Positions 23,601 through 31,572 of a stretch of DNA of 36,250 nucleotides are shown piece by piece. A program made the position numbers and the translations under genes. The DNA lies in the NCBI GenBank assembly GCA_030529995.1, contig JAUMVT010000023.1, forward strand, positions 1-36,250. Reading direction: 5' to 3'. Each line of letters starts with the position of its first letter. Position 1 is the stretch's first letter. Origin of the DNA: Clostridia bacterium. GTDB taxonomy: Bacteria; Bacillota; Clostridia; Christensenellales; Aristaeellaceae. The notes below the pieces were generated by a model, which was not told the origin of the DNA, made no database searches, and saw nothing but the letters and a program-made list of their open reading frames with translations.

Positions 23601-25376
23601 CAGCTGGGAAAAGTAGGCGTCAAAATCACTTTTAATTTTCTCGCCTTGCTCATCGCCTGCGCCGAAGAGCGCATCCACCGTCAGGTTGGCCTTCACCTGC
23701 TGCGCCTCAATCACATCGGATACATCCAGTGCCAGCTGGGCGGCTGACTTCTTCAGCTCCTCCCCATCCACGTCATAGCCCAGCTGGGTCTTGATCCACA
23801 GCTTATCCATGGCTTCGGCGGAGGCTGTCAACTGCTCCTTGGCTGTCTGCAAGGCATCGTCTGCATCCGTGATAAGGGCTTCGATCCCCGTATCCCGCTC
23901 CAGCAGCTGCGCAATCACATCGTCCATTTCCTGGGCGGAAAGGGCGATGTCCCCAAATCTGCCTTCCAAATTGGCGCGCACAGCGGCCTGTCGAGTGGTA
24001 TTCAGTGCAACAGCAGCGGCAACGCCTGCTCCGGCCAGCAGCGTGACCCATCCGGCAGGGCCGGACATCAGCTTGATCAGCGTGCCCCCAATGGTCATCA
24101 GGGGTCCTGCTGCCGCTGCCAAGCCGCCCACCGTGACAATGACCTGCTGTGCTCCCTCATCCATGGAGGCGAAGCCCTGGGCAATGCCGGATACGGCGTC
24201 GGCTACCTGTCCAATGACCGGCAGGAAAGCCTCGCCCAGGTTGGTCATCATGTTGTTGATGCTGTTTTGGGCAATTTGCAGGCGGCTTTCCGTGGTCGCA
24301 TAGCGTTGTTCCGCCTCTGCTTGCAGGGCACTGTTCTGCTCCCAGGCCGTATTGGCCAGGCTGATATTATCTGCCAGGCTGCCCTCTGCGCCGGAAAGTC
24401 GGAGCACGGTATCCGTGATGCGTGTGTCGCTCAGGCCTACCTCCTCCAGAGCAGCCGTTGCGTCCCCACCGCTGTCATTGATGCGTCCCACCCCTGTCAG
24501 GAACTGATTCAGCGCCTCCATGGGGTCAGCACGCCAAGCCTCGGCAAATGCCTGGGCGGAAGTGCCGGCGATTTGTGCAAAGCTTTCCAGGGTATCCCCG
24601 CCGGAAAGCACTGCGCTCTGCATCGTTTGCAGGGTGCGGCTCATGGCACTGCCGCCTGCCTCAGCGTTGATGCCCAGAGCGGACATGGTGGCACTCAAGC
24701 CCATGACCTGCGCATTGTCCAGCCCGATCAGGTTGCCGGTGCCTGCCAGGCGCTGCGCCATCTCCGTAATGTCCTTTTCGGTGGTGGCTGTGTTGTTGCC
24801 CAGGGCAACAATGGTGCTGCCCAGCCGGTCAATATTGTCCAGGGGCATATTCATCACGTTGGCGTACTGCGCCAGCATGGTGGCAGCCTCTTCCCCCGAA
24901 AGGTTCGTGGCTACGCCCAGCCCTGCAATGGTCTGGGTAAAGCCCAGCAGATTGCCCTGATCCACGCCCAGCTGTCCGGCAATCTCCATAATGCCCGCCA
25001 GCTCTGTGGCAGACTGGGGGATTTCCTGACTCATCGCTTGGAGACCCTGGGCAAGTGCTTCATACTGCTCTTCCGTGGCGTCCACGGTTTTCCGCACACC
25101 GGCAAAGGCACTCTCGAAGTCAATGGCAGCCTTGCTTGCCGCCGTACCGATGCCCACCAAGGGAGCGGTAAGGCCTAAAGTCAGCTTGGAGCCAATGTTT
25201 TGCAATCCGCTGGCCGTGTTCGTCAGACGCTGCATGGGTGTAAGCGAGCTATCAAAGGCGGAGAGCAGCTGCTGCGAAAACGCCTGCATCTCCTCCTGCG
25301 CCTGTGCCATGGCGGATTGATACTTGGTTGCGTCCAGTTCCAGATACGATACAATCCGGCCACCGTCAATTGCCAT
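20655..25376 (-). CDS. Phage tail tape measure protein (TP901 type)
   Basis: The 1573-residue protein sets tail length and enters the host at infection. The N-terminus (about 45-400) is a TP901 core with GSKLTLGLTAPLVGIG, DFESAFAGVRKTVDATEE, and hydrophobic glycine-rich segments near 400-460 that form the membrane-active part. The middle holds two long alpha-helical repeats (about 830-930 and 990-1090) sharing an MYxxLxPLHxxxxxxAQ motif and two HSPSRA motifs near 1165 and 1215, typical of tape measure proteins. A lysine/glutamate coiled coil follows (about 1270-1450). By the usual ~0.15 nm per residue the tail would be roughly 230 nm. Unusually it lies downstream of Dit and Tal. Confidence 0.95.
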   Translation of the reverse strand: MAIDGGRIVSYLELDATKYQSAMAQAQEEMQAFSQQLLSAFDSSLTPMQRLTNTASGLQNIGSKLTLGLTAPLVGIGTAASKAAIDFESAFAGVRKTVDATEEQYEALAQGLQAMSQEIPQSATELAGIMEIAGQLGVDQGNLLGFTQTIAGLGVATNLSGEEAATMLAQYANVMNMPLDNIDRLGSTIVALGNNTATTEKDITEMAQRLAGTGNLIGLDNAQVMGLSATMSALGINAEAGGSAMSRTLQTMQSAVLSGGDTLESFAQIAGTSAQAFAEAWRADPMEALNQFLTGVGRINDSGGDATAALEEVGLSDTRITDTVLRLSGAEGSLADNISLANTAWEQNSALQAEAEQRYATTESRLQIAQNSINNMMTNLGEAFLPVIGQVADAVSGIAQGFASMDEGAQQVIVTVGGLAAAAGPLMTIGGTLIKLMSGPAGWVTLLAGAGVAAAVALNTTRQAAVRANLEGRFGDIALSAQEMDDVIAQLLERDTGIEALITDADDALQTAKEQLTASAEAMDKLWIKTQLGYDVDGEELKKSAAQLALDVSDVIEAQQVKANLTVDALFGAGDEQGEKIKSDFDAYFSQLDAEATGVGLELARLINDALVDGIIDADEQAAIEAQYQKLNSIKTGVVAMEARGAQLRFDLEAQNTELTPETLTGLLERGNEVAQANADFINQQYEDYYTLATNIAAAEGRGANDPQLQADLAAAQKARDEQLASIMTDNATSLWDAVGSRVTAGYASEMQEAKAVAEQARQTAAEQVEKQLEMRGMSPGDAGYAESYQEAMAYYMPEAFANAGWGDIMDSTTREGIQQMYASLEPLHDMIRQLAQEQGDALAPELQSALSELNLFEMLATDTPTQAGSMYAENLSDQMHEAGVESGQAAAEGMQEGVQEGMQAQASQQQTWAADALTKVWQATGQQVGSLTGQADGEALATAMQNALTDAYARLANEGIDPTQDTLYLAETLQDSLREQLQAVGWDGIVTPQMQAEAQAMYEPLAPLHETLQAMAQSMGDDMPAVLQEALGQLDLLQMMSLDNIDLASMLAQQLAAGTLDAQNAGQDVADSVVAGLDTAQGGASEAGGNAGAGFVQGASGYVSQAYQMGYSTARNYVQGAQRGLDAHSPSRATAQLGRWATEGFTGAIRQGTEEVYDAGYAMAQAALTGVAEGQDSHSPSRAMALLGENGAAGYVVGFAETAAANRQTLKDIIKGNAAAQKEQQEKDTQAAKRRAAAAAKAQEAARQQAVLEGIQQTAAATLAADQASYQQRMDALNGQYQSLMDFAGAHAIWYQDDKGDTEVEATKARYDALIEAEKERYESQVATLSTDAQKEAAKEAYNNRVALLKQQRDEETEALQKQYNLQKEMATDWLNYQKSLLSEELSAKRAAYEEDDYQDELAALQKKQRQSKSAREKRELQEQIDKMIRDHALEMEEAALQETLSGYDALIEAVNKGLIGLGDLTGNDAFGALSFGTAGLAALDNLTSQQLENVLASLERSALSEGVGATVSAAQMAAALASSGQTSSVPTIVQQGGNQYTIDLRGALVRDDSDITRIVDELEARMRSAAR

Positions 25377-25451
25377 GCCTTGTCCTCCTTCCGGGCTGTT
25401 GCCCTGTCCCGCATCTTCTCAGCCGCAACGCCCGTGGCTGGATCCTCCGGC

Positions 25452-27770
25452 TTACTCTGCCACTGCCGCGCGGATCTTGCCGTCGGCAAGCACTTGCATC
25501 TGCAATGATCCGAGGAAGAAGAACTCTCTTGCCCGGATTCTGGCCGAGTTAAATTCCCGGTTGCCCACATAGGCTACTTCCTCCACCCCATCCCAGAAGC
25601 CGAGGCGATCGGCTGCAAAGCGGCTCTTCATGCCGTCCTTGCCCACCTCCAGATAGCCTTCCGGGGAAAAGGTGAAGTAGCTGTCCAGGTTCGCCCGCAC
25701 TGCATCCAGGCTGCCTTCCAGGCTGTCCGCACGGGCTTCCTGGCTGGTGAAGCGCAGGCGAAGCCCATCCACGTTCAGTGCCAGCTGCGCCTGCTTGTTT
25801 TCCGTTGCATCCTGCCGGGCGGATAGCAGTTCCACCCCCTCCGTGGTAGCTGCCAGCCGTCCCTGTGCAGCGGCCACTCGCTGCCCCATTTCGTCCACCG
25901 TTTCCTGGCTTGCTTTGGCTAGGATGGCTTCGTTGCTGGTGAGGGTCAGCGTCTCGCCAAAGTCCGCTGCCACATGGCTGGTGGTCAGCGTCCCTGCTTT
26001 GATGTTGCTGCCTTCGATGGTTTCCGCTGCAATCTCCGCCCCGGTGATGGTGCCTGCTAGAATCTCATTGGCGGTAATTGTCCCGGCAGCAATCTGCTCT
26101 GCCGTCACCGATTTAGCCACCAGCACCGTGCCGTTCAGCTTTTGCTGGTATTGGGCATCCGTCAATTCTTCCGCCGTCAGCCCTGCAGCAGTGGCGTTGA
26201 TTTCGTAAATGACGCCATCTGGTCCCGTCAGCAGCAGACGTTCCGTGGCCAGGGTGCCGCTCTTGATCAGGTCCGCATTCAGCTCCACAATCTTTGCCGA
26301 GGTGATGGAGGCGTCCGCAATCTGTGCCTCGCCGATGGCACCCTGCTCAATCAATGCCGCCGTGATGGCACCCAGCGCAATTTGCGCCGTATGGATGGCT
26401 GCGTTTTCAATCTTCGCCGTGGTGATGGACGCATCCGCGATCTTCGCTGCGGTAATGGCTGCATCGGCAATCTTGGCACTGTCCACAGCCAGTGCGGCAA
26501 TCTTGGCTCGGGTGATGGAAGCATCCACAATCTGCGCCTCACCGATGGATGCTTTGCCCACTTCCGCCTGGGCAATCCGTGCCATTTCCGCCGTCAGGTT
26601 GGTAATCCGCACCAGATTCAGCTTGCCCTCGATTTTCTCGGCCTGCACCATGCCTTTGTTGTCCAGCACCCTAGACAAACGGTCATTGGCCGTGACCCCC
26701 GCCGTCATGGAGGCAAGCAGCTCCACGTCCGTGTTGCCCAGCTTCAGGGTGATCACCCGTCCTGTCAGGCAATCGTTTTCCAGCTCTTGGCACCGCAGGA
26801 TGACCTCCTTGGGCAGCGCACTGGTGCGCAGCATCGCCGTATCGCCCAGGTGCAGGGCTTCCAGTCGCTTGTAGGCCGCATACTGTACGCTGCCTCGCAG
26901 CTGCGCTAGGCGGATGTCGTAGGTGATCTCCGGCAGCTCTTTTTTCGACAGCTCTTCCTGACCCAGGCGCATCAGCTCTTCCGGATCATCCACGTCAGAA
27001 AAGTCCGCATACCCCTCCCGGACGTGGCTGTATTGGTCAATCAGCTCCGAGTCGATCCAGTCCTTGCCGTCATTGATGTCCTCAAAGTTGGCATTGTCAT
27101 ATCCCCGCACATGGAGCCGTGTCACAACTGGCTCCCAGTTTTCGGTGACGGTAATCTCCTCGATGTTCCGCCCATCTCGTATGGGATACCGTCTGTCCTC
27201 TCCTAAGGATGCTTTCAGGTGGATTGTGAAGTTGTCAAACGCCAATTCGCCGCCCCACTTGTCCAGCAACTGCTCCTTCAGGCAGGTCATCACATCCTGC
27301 TGCAGGATGTCCAGATAATCCAGCGTGGTTTCGTCTACCGTAACATCCCCCACCTGAAAGCCTGTACCTTCCAGCAGCTGGGTGAGTGCCGTTTTAGCAT
27401 CGATGCCGTCGGGGTAGCGGTCATCTTCCGTGGTCTCTATGTTGGTGATATAGCGGTGGCTCAGGTCGTAGCACAGGTGCGGAGCCTCTATTTCGATCAC
27501 ACGCCCCTGCCGGGTGGTGCGTGGCTTTCGGCGGCTGATGCGGTATAGCTGTGCATCCCCCGTTTCGTCCTCATAGCAGATCAGCCGCTCGCTTTGCAGC
27601 AGATCAGCCCCGGGTGCATCCAGGGGATAGGTTAGCGTCAGCGACCAGTCCCCGTTAATGACCCGGTGCACCGTGGCTTCCTGCACCCAGGTCAGGCAGC
27701 CAAGCCCGCCGGTGGCCAGTGCCGCCTGCAAGCCTGTTGCCGTCAGGTCTTTTTCATACACCCTCAACAT
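25452..27770 (-). CDS. Tail-associated protein (prophage endopeptidase tail type)
   Basis: The 772-residue protein has the N-terminal tail hub domain of siphophage minor structural proteins (about 1-340; note MLRVYEKDL, GDWSLTLTYPLDA, and LCYDLSHRYI). A tract of decapeptide repeats follows (about residues 406-500 and 550-600, pattern xITxAKIADA), probably a beta-helix or triple-stranded fibre, then a coiled-coil stretch (about 630-690) and a C-terminal domain ending LGSLQMQVLADGKIRAAVAE. It is the central hub of the baseplate below Dit. AGGAGG lies 9 bases before the ATG. It directly follows Dit. Confidence 0.88.
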   Translation of the reverse strand: MLRVYEKDLTATGLQAALATGGLGCLTWVQEATVHRVINGDWSLTLTYPLDAPGADLLQSERLICYEDETGDAQLYRISRRKPRTTRQGRVIEIEAPHLCYDLSHRYITNIETTEDDRYPDGIDAKTALTQLLEGTGFQVGDVTVDETTLDYLDILQQDVMTCLKEQLLDKWGGELAFDNFTIHLKASLGEDRRYPIRDGRNIEEITVTENWEPVVTRLHVRGYDNANFEDINDGKDWIDSELIDQYSHVREGYADFSDVDDPEELMRLGQEELSKKELPEITYDIRLAQLRGSVQYAAYKRLEALHLGDTAMLRTSALPKEVILRCQELENDCLTGRVITLKLGNTDVELLASMTAGVTANDRLSRVLDNKGMVQAEKIEGKLNLVRITNLTAEMARIAQAEVGKASIGEAQIVDASITRAKIAALAVDSAKIADAAITAAKIADASITTAKIENAAIHTAQIALGAITAALIEQGAIGEAQIADASITSAKIVELNADLIKSGTLATERLLLTGPDGVIYEINATAAGLTAEELTDAQYQQKLNGTVLVAKSVTAEQIAAGTITANEILAGTITGAEIAAETIEGSNIKAGTLTTSHVAADFGETLTLTSNEAILAKASQETVDEMGQRVAAAQGRLAATTEGVELLSARQDATENKQAQLALNVDGLRLRFTSQEARADSLEGSLDAVRANLDSYFTFSPEGYLEVGKDGMKSRFAADRLGFWDGVEEVAYVGNREFNSARIRAREFFFLGSLQMQVLADGKIRAAVAE
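25970..26116 (-). repeat. Second decapeptide repeat tract in the Tal gene
   Basis: Five degenerate 30-base units encode SVTAEQIAAG-like decapeptides (TITANEILAG, TITGAEIAAE, TIEGSNIKAG, TLTTSHV). The DNA has varied codons, so the repeat is old. Confidence 0.8.
26284..26552 (-). repeat. First decapeptide repeat tract in the Tal gene
   Basis: About nine degenerate 30-base units encode decapeptides of the form AITxAKIADA (for example SITRAKIAAL, AVDSAKIADA, AITAAKIADA, SITTAKIENA). They lie between the hub domain and the C-terminal region of the tail protein. Confidence 0.85.
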
Positions 27771-27806
27771 ACAGCGTCTCCTCCTCTTGCCGGTGCCGGG
27801 GAGCGC

Positions 27807-28610
27807 TTACCCCCGTGCAATGACCAGCATCCGCACGGTCACGTTGATATTTTCTCCGCCCACGTACAGTTGGCGTTTCTCTGGTCCTATCTCCGGCATT
27901 TCCCCTGAGGTTGCCCCCATCCAGTTGATTTCCGTGCCGTCCTCTTCGCACATCCACACCTGATCATTTTCTGCGTCCATGTATAAGGTGGCATCCTCGG
28001 CTGCCTGAAGCACTTCGAAGGTATCTCCCAGCTTCAGCGTCTGCCAGGAACCCGTCACCATCAGGTAGGTCTCCGCTGTGTCCAGCCCGGGATAGGCGAT
28101 TTCATCCAGCCATCCGGCCGCCGTAAAGCTGCCAGATACAGTGGCATTCTCTGCCGTGATCTGTTGGGGAATCGGCACATCCGCCGCAGGATACCAGCCA
28201 TCCTGTCCGCTGAGCAACTGCAAGCGGCATGGCGGATTGCAGCGAAACGTGACCTGCAATTCCACCCAGCGGTTTTCGTCCGCTTGCAGTTCCACCTTGG
28301 TAACAGCCCCTCGGTAATGGTGATCCGGGTCATTATCCAGTGTCAGACGGGTGGCGTTGTACAGCCAGGGCAGCACATCCTCCCGGATGGCCTGATCCAC
28401 CTGCGCCTGCCCTGCCCCCACCACCGCCAGGGTGACGGGGATGTCCGCAGGCTCCTGCTGCCATGCAGACTGGGTAATGGCCGTCAGGCGGCCGGGCAGC
28501 ACCGTTTCTTCCCTGCTGCGTGCAGGCAGGTACAGGGGCGTATAGGTCATAACGATGAGCCCGGTCATGGTGTCCGAACGCTTGCCGTCCAGCGAAATCC
28601 AGTCATACAT
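27807..28610 (-). CDS. Distal tail protein (Dit-like)
   Basis: The 267-residue protein has the siphovirus Dit layout: an N-terminal beta belt (MYDWISLDGKRSDTMTGLIV, about 1-90, with a tail-tip core) and a C-terminal galectin-like beta sandwich (about 130-265). Dit forms a ring at the tail tip, joining tail tube to the hub. Start has a purine-rich GGAG box upstream. The gene is between the chaperone ORFs and the Tal gene. Identification rests on position and the Dit-like N-terminus, so it is moderately sure. Confidence 0.8.
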   Translation of the reverse strand: MYDWISLDGKRSDTMTGLIVMTYTPLYLPARSREETVLPGRLTAITQSAWQQEPADIPVTLAVVGAGQAQVDQAIREDVLPWLYNATRLTLDNDPDHHYRGAVTKVELQADENRWVELQVTFRCNPPCRLQLLSGQDGWYPAADVPIPQQITAENATVSGSFTAAGWLDEIAYPGLDTAETYLMVTGSWQTLKLGDTFEVLQAAEDATLYMDAENDQVWMCEEDGTEINWMGATSGEMPEIGPEKRQLYVGGENINVTVRMLVIARG

Positions 28611-28662
28611 GGTGCTCCGTCTCCTTGTCTGTTATGGTGCATCCGGCACATGGCCGCATGGC

Positions 28663-28863
28663 TTATGTCTTGATTGTTGCACCGCCCAGCTGTGTCAGGG
28701 CAGCCAATAGCTTGGGATTGTTGACGCTTGCCTTTTTGCCCCCATAGGCAGGCGGCTCTTTTTGGCTCAGAAGCCAGGCTCCGGCCTCGTCCAGGCAAAA
28801 GGCGGTGTAGGGGTCATGAACGTCCATGATTTTACTTGGTCTCGTCCCGTACAGCTTTGCCAT
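28663..28863 (-). CDS. Second tail assembly chaperone ORF (GT-like), overlapping
   Basis: The 66-residue frame has the PSKIMDVHDPYTAFCLDEAGAWLL pattern seen in small Firmicutes phage proteins placed after the tail chaperone. It overlaps the upstream ORF by 32 bases and is in the +1 (or -2) frame relative to it. No clear ribosome binding site precedes its ATG, so it may be read through programmed frameshifting, as for lambda G-GT, or by coupling. The tape measure, which such chaperones coat, is not next here but lies 3 kb on. Confidence 0.7.
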   Translation of the reverse strand: MAKLYGTRPSKIMDVHDPYTAFCLDEAGAWLLSQKEPPAYGGKKASVNNPKLLAALTQLGGATIKT

Positions 28864-29296
28864 GCGGCACACGGTTAGAAACTGCGGCCGCCGAGCGAAA
28901 GGGAGCCAGTGCCTCCGGTCCCCGCTGCCCATAAAGATACAGGGCAGTAAGCTGCATGTCCGTCAGCACCACCCCTGCCTCATCCAGCTGCGTCAGCGTA
29001 GGTTCCACCAGCACGGCATCAGCCATCAGGCGCATGGTTTCCGCCGAGGTTTTCAGGTCTGCGCCGGTGGTGCCTGTGGTGTACAGGCTCTGCACCGCTG
29101 CCATCAGCGGATTGGGGATCGCACCCTTGATCGCCAGATTCATCAGGGACACCCTGCGCAGCTTGGCTCGCCAAGGCTTGCCGTCGCCCCATCCCGGCAG
29201 CTCCACATACTGCTCTCCCGAGCGTGCCACTGCATCTGCCAGCGGGTCATAATTCGCACCGAATTGTTCAAGGTTTTCCTTTGCCATTTCACTCAT
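28832..29296 (-). CDS. Tail assembly chaperone (gpG-like)
   Basis: The 154-residue protein follows the major tail protein gene and has helical character with KRR and PNPLMAAVQSLY segments, matching small phage tail chaperones by size and position; the sequence itself is not diagnostic. It ends in a 32-base overlap with the next ORF. The start at 29296 is chosen over the longer frame to 29401 because GGGAGG lies 11 bases upstream, and the longer frame overlaps the tail gene end. A second ATG 9 bases later (29287) is possible. Confidence 0.7.
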   Translation of the reverse strand: MSEMAKENLEQFGANYDPLADAVARSGEQYVELPGWGDGKPWRAKLRRVSLMNLAIKGAIPNPLMAAVQSLYTTGTTGADLKTSAETMRLMADAVLVEPTLTQLDEAGVVLTDMQLTALYLYGQRGPEALAPFRSAAAVSNRVPHGKAVRDETK

Positions 29297-29403
29297 TTGA
29301 GGTCGCTCCTCCCTTTTTTGTTCATCAGATGATGATCCTTGTCCATCTTTTGGAAAGCGTGCCCGGAAAGCGTTCGAGCCGCTCCCCGGGCAGCTTGTCA
29401 CGG

Positions 29404-29976
29404 TTACGCCGTAGGCAGTGCCGTCACGGTTTCCACCGTCATGGGCGATTCGCCGGGATCAGGGCAGGACTCAATGACGTACTTGGGGGTCAAAAAATCC
29501 CCGTCCTTCACCGACCACTCCACAGGGCTCTTGCCCGTGCAGTTGTCGTAGGTAAAGCGGCGGTAGTCCAGCACCTTGTTGTTGGTACCCCGGTTGGCGC
29601 AGTAGACTTCCAGCGTGAAGGGCGTCAGGGTCACTTCGTTGCCCGCCACAGGGCCGGTATAGCCCGTTACGGCACCTTCGGTATCCTTGATGACCGTGCC
29701 GCCTTCCAGCAGTGCTACCACCTCATAGTGGGTCAGTAGGTCGGTCAGCTCAATATCGTAGCCCATGATCAGGTCGGCGGTGTTGTTCTGCGCCAAGAGC
29801 GTGTTGCGCTTGCGCAGTACCTTTTTCTCGCCAGAGTCTACCCGGGCTTTCATGCTGGCTTCAGTGCCCGTCTTAATCATGTAGGCTGCCGAGGCCGTCT
29901 TGATCACCACAGCCTCAATGTCCGTAATGGAGACGCCGTTCTTCAGCAGCTCCAAGGTAGGGGTCGTTTCCGACAT
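29404..29976 (-). CDS. Phage major tail protein
   Basis: The 190-residue protein forms the siphophage tail tube. It begins MSETTPTLELLKNGVSI, with GTEASMKARVDSGEKKVLRKRNT near 37-60, and beta-rich segments over 70-170 as in phage tail tube folds. GGAGG lies 7 bases before the ATG. It lies between the tail completion gene (30053-30397) and the chaperones. No truncation is seen. Confidence 0.88.
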   Translation of the reverse strand: MSETTPTLELLKNGVSITDIEAVVIKTASAAYMIKTGTEASMKARVDSGEKKVLRKRNTLLAQNNTADLIMGYDIELTDLLTHYEVVALLEGGTVIKDTEGAVTGYTGPVAGNEVTLTPFTLEVYCANRGTNNKVLDYRRFTYDNCTGKSPVEWSVKDGDFLTPKYVIESCPDPGESPMTVETVTALPTA

Positions 29977-30052
29977 AGATTTGCCTCCTCACTTGTTCTT
30001 GTCGTGTTGTCAGTTACGTTTACGTTCATCGCCAGGGTAGGGGACACGTGGC

Positions 30053-30397
30053 TCACAGTGCCCCCTCGCACACCGTGTACGTGATGGCAAGGGCTCGAGC
30101 CTGGTAGGTTTGCTCAACGCCCGTGCCGCCTGTAGCGGACAGCCGCAGGCCGGAAACGTCTGCCAGCAGGGAGCGCACCTGGCTTTCCAGCCGGGGCAGG
30201 CCGTCCACATCTGCATAGGGCGTCAGGCACACCACCTCGTATACATGCCTGCCCAGCAGTCCTTTGGTGCCTGCCTGAGCTTCAAAGCCATGGTCGTATG
30301 CCACCACGTAGGGAGCTTTGCACTCGCCCACCTTTTCTGCACTGTCGTACACCGTCAGCCCGCCAGAGCGCAGCAGTGCCTTGATCCGGTCGAGCAT
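30053..30397 (-). CDS. Tail terminator/completion protein
   Basis: The 114-residue protein lies between the gp10-like and major tail genes, where tail terminator proteins occur. It has a compact alpha/beta composition with KIKALLRSGGLTV-type N-terminus, VVAYDHG near 33 and a LSATGGTGVEQTYQARALAITYTV end, similar to other small minor capsid or tail terminators. GGAGGT lies 9 bases before the ATG. Function from position, family not firm. Confidence 0.7.
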   Translation of the reverse strand: MLDRIKALLRSGGLTVYDSAEKVGECKAPYVVAYDHGFEAQAGTKGLLGRHVYEVVCLTPYADVDGLPRLESQVRSLLADVSGLRLSATGGTGVEQTYQARALAITYTVCEGAL

Positions 30398-30400
30398 GGA

Positions 30401-30769
30401 TTATGCACCTCCTCTCCGGATCACATTGCCCCAGCCCTGGATAATCTCCGGAGCCATCTTTTTCACCGTGGGAAACACAATGGCCAGGTTGCCTTTGTGC
30501 CGGAAGCGTTTAAGTTCCAGGTACACGCCATAGTGGATGCCGTGCGCCAGCTCGATGCGCACCCTGCCGGCGCCAGCCTTGCTTGCACCGCCGTTCAGGC
30601 TGTTCTTGGCCAAATGGGTGTGGTCTGTCCAGGGACGGGTTTGCTTGGCTGTCTTGACCATTTTGTTTGCCGCCGCCTGACCATAGGTCACGCAGGCACT
30701 GAGGGTTCGCTGTTCCACCTGGGTCAATTGCCGCAGTGCCTGATTCACATCCACACGGATGCCGCTCAT
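30401..30769 (-). CDS. HK97 gp10-like head-tail joining protein
   Basis: The 122-residue protein matches the HK97 gp10-like family by sequence shape: MSGIRVDVNQALRQLTQVEQRTLSA, WTDHTHLAKNSL near 48, and HGIHYGVYLELKRFRHKG near 76. It joins head and tail in assembly. The start at 30769 has AAGGAGG 7 bases upstream; the long frame to 31210 in the same phase is spurious, as it overlaps the preceding connector gene. It starts 14 bases after the previous gene. Confidence 0.8.
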   Translation of the reverse strand: MSGIRVDVNQALRQLTQVEQRTLSACVTYGQAAANKMVKTAKQTRPWTDHTHLAKNSLNGGASKAGAGRVRIELAHGIHYGVYLELKRFRHKGNLAIVFPTVKKMAPEIIQGWGNVIRRGGA

Positions 30770-30783
30770 GGTCCTTCGCCTCC

Positions 30784-31149
30784 TTATCCCAGGGTCATCT
30801 GCATGATGCCCAGGTTCTCCTGCATGCCGGCAATCCGCATGGTTTCCGCCTCCTGGCAGTGCAGCGTATCCCCTGCCTGAGGCGCTGTCCCGTGAAGCTT
30901 TACCCCAATCCATCGCCAGCTTCCGCTGCCGCTCTCCATCACCCCGGGCATGGCAATCTGCAGCAGATCCCCCAGCTGACTGGTGCGCTGGTAGCGTAAG
31001 CCGTACAGCTGCGCCACCTCGGTTTCCTGGCCTGTGGGCATGCCGTTGGCATCCCGCTGTGTGTGCGTCACCGTGCAGGCCGTTGCCCCTGCAATTTTCA
31101 GTGCACGGATTACCTGCCGCCGCAGGTTGGTCAGCTGGTAGCTGTTCAT
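30784..31149 (-). CDS. Head closure / head-tail adaptor protein
   Basis: The 121-residue protein lies in the connector cluster, second after the capsid. It begins MNSYQLTNLRRQVIRAL and ends MQENLGIMQMTLG, with an SH3-like beta-rich middle. Size and position fit head-closure proteins (SPP1 gp16 type); no catalytic motif is expected. Start at 31149 with GGGGGAAGG upstream; an in-frame ATG at 31176 is possible. Confidence 0.65.
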   Translation of the reverse strand: MNSYQLTNLRRQVIRALKIAGATACTVTHTQRDANGMPTGQETEVAQLYGLRYQRTSQLGDLLQIAMPGVMESGSGSWRWIGVKLHGTAPQAGDTLHCQEAETMRIAGMQENLGIMQMTLG

Positions 31150-31206
31150 CTTGCCTTCCCCCTTGGGTGCGGTCATTGGTTTTGGCGTTTTCCCGATGGG
31201 GGAGCA

Positions 31207-31536
31207 TCAACCGCCGGTGGTGGTATGCTCCCCGTCATCCTGCTTGGGCGATAGGTCGTCTGCCCGGCAGGCGTTGCGGGTGCGAATGGGGCGCAGTTGG
31301 GCTGCCCGGCGCAGGTAATGTGCCGACTGATCCGGCAATGTTATGCCGTTGGGCAGGGTGATGGCGGTGTTCTCCGCCTTGCGGAGTAGCACATCGTAGG
31401 CGCATTTCTCCACCTGCCCGTCATGCAGCGTCAGCAGTGCCTCCAGTTCCTCATCGGTAAACATGCGGGGGATGGGACAGTCTGCCGTCCCATCCCGCTC
31501 GTCAGTCAGCAGCTTCAGCCGCTCCAGATTGGTCAA
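31207..31536 (-). CDS. Head-tail connector protein (gp6-like)
   Basis: The 109-residue, mostly helical protein immediately follows the major capsid gene, as connector (HK97 gp6, SPP1 gp15) genes do. FTDEELEALLTLHDGQVEKCAYDVLLRKAE near 26-55 resembles the helical part of these connectors. The start is TTG at 31536, backed by AGGAGG 8 bases upstream; no ATG is close. The C-terminal tail is acidic and threonine-rich. Confidence 0.75.
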   Translation of the reverse strand: MTNLERLKLLTDERDGTADCPIPRMFTDEELEALLTLHDGQVEKCAYDVLLRKAENTAITLPNGITLPDQSAHYLRRAAQLRPIRTRNACRADDLSPKQDDGEHTTTGG

Positions 31537-31572
31537 TGGCTTCGCCTCCTCCCTTGCCTATTCAGCTTGCGC

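Noticed and set aside
30770-31210. The in-frame upstream extension of the gp10-like gene to 31210
   Set aside because: It overlaps the head closure gene fully in another frame, and a strong ribosome site supports the start at 30769.
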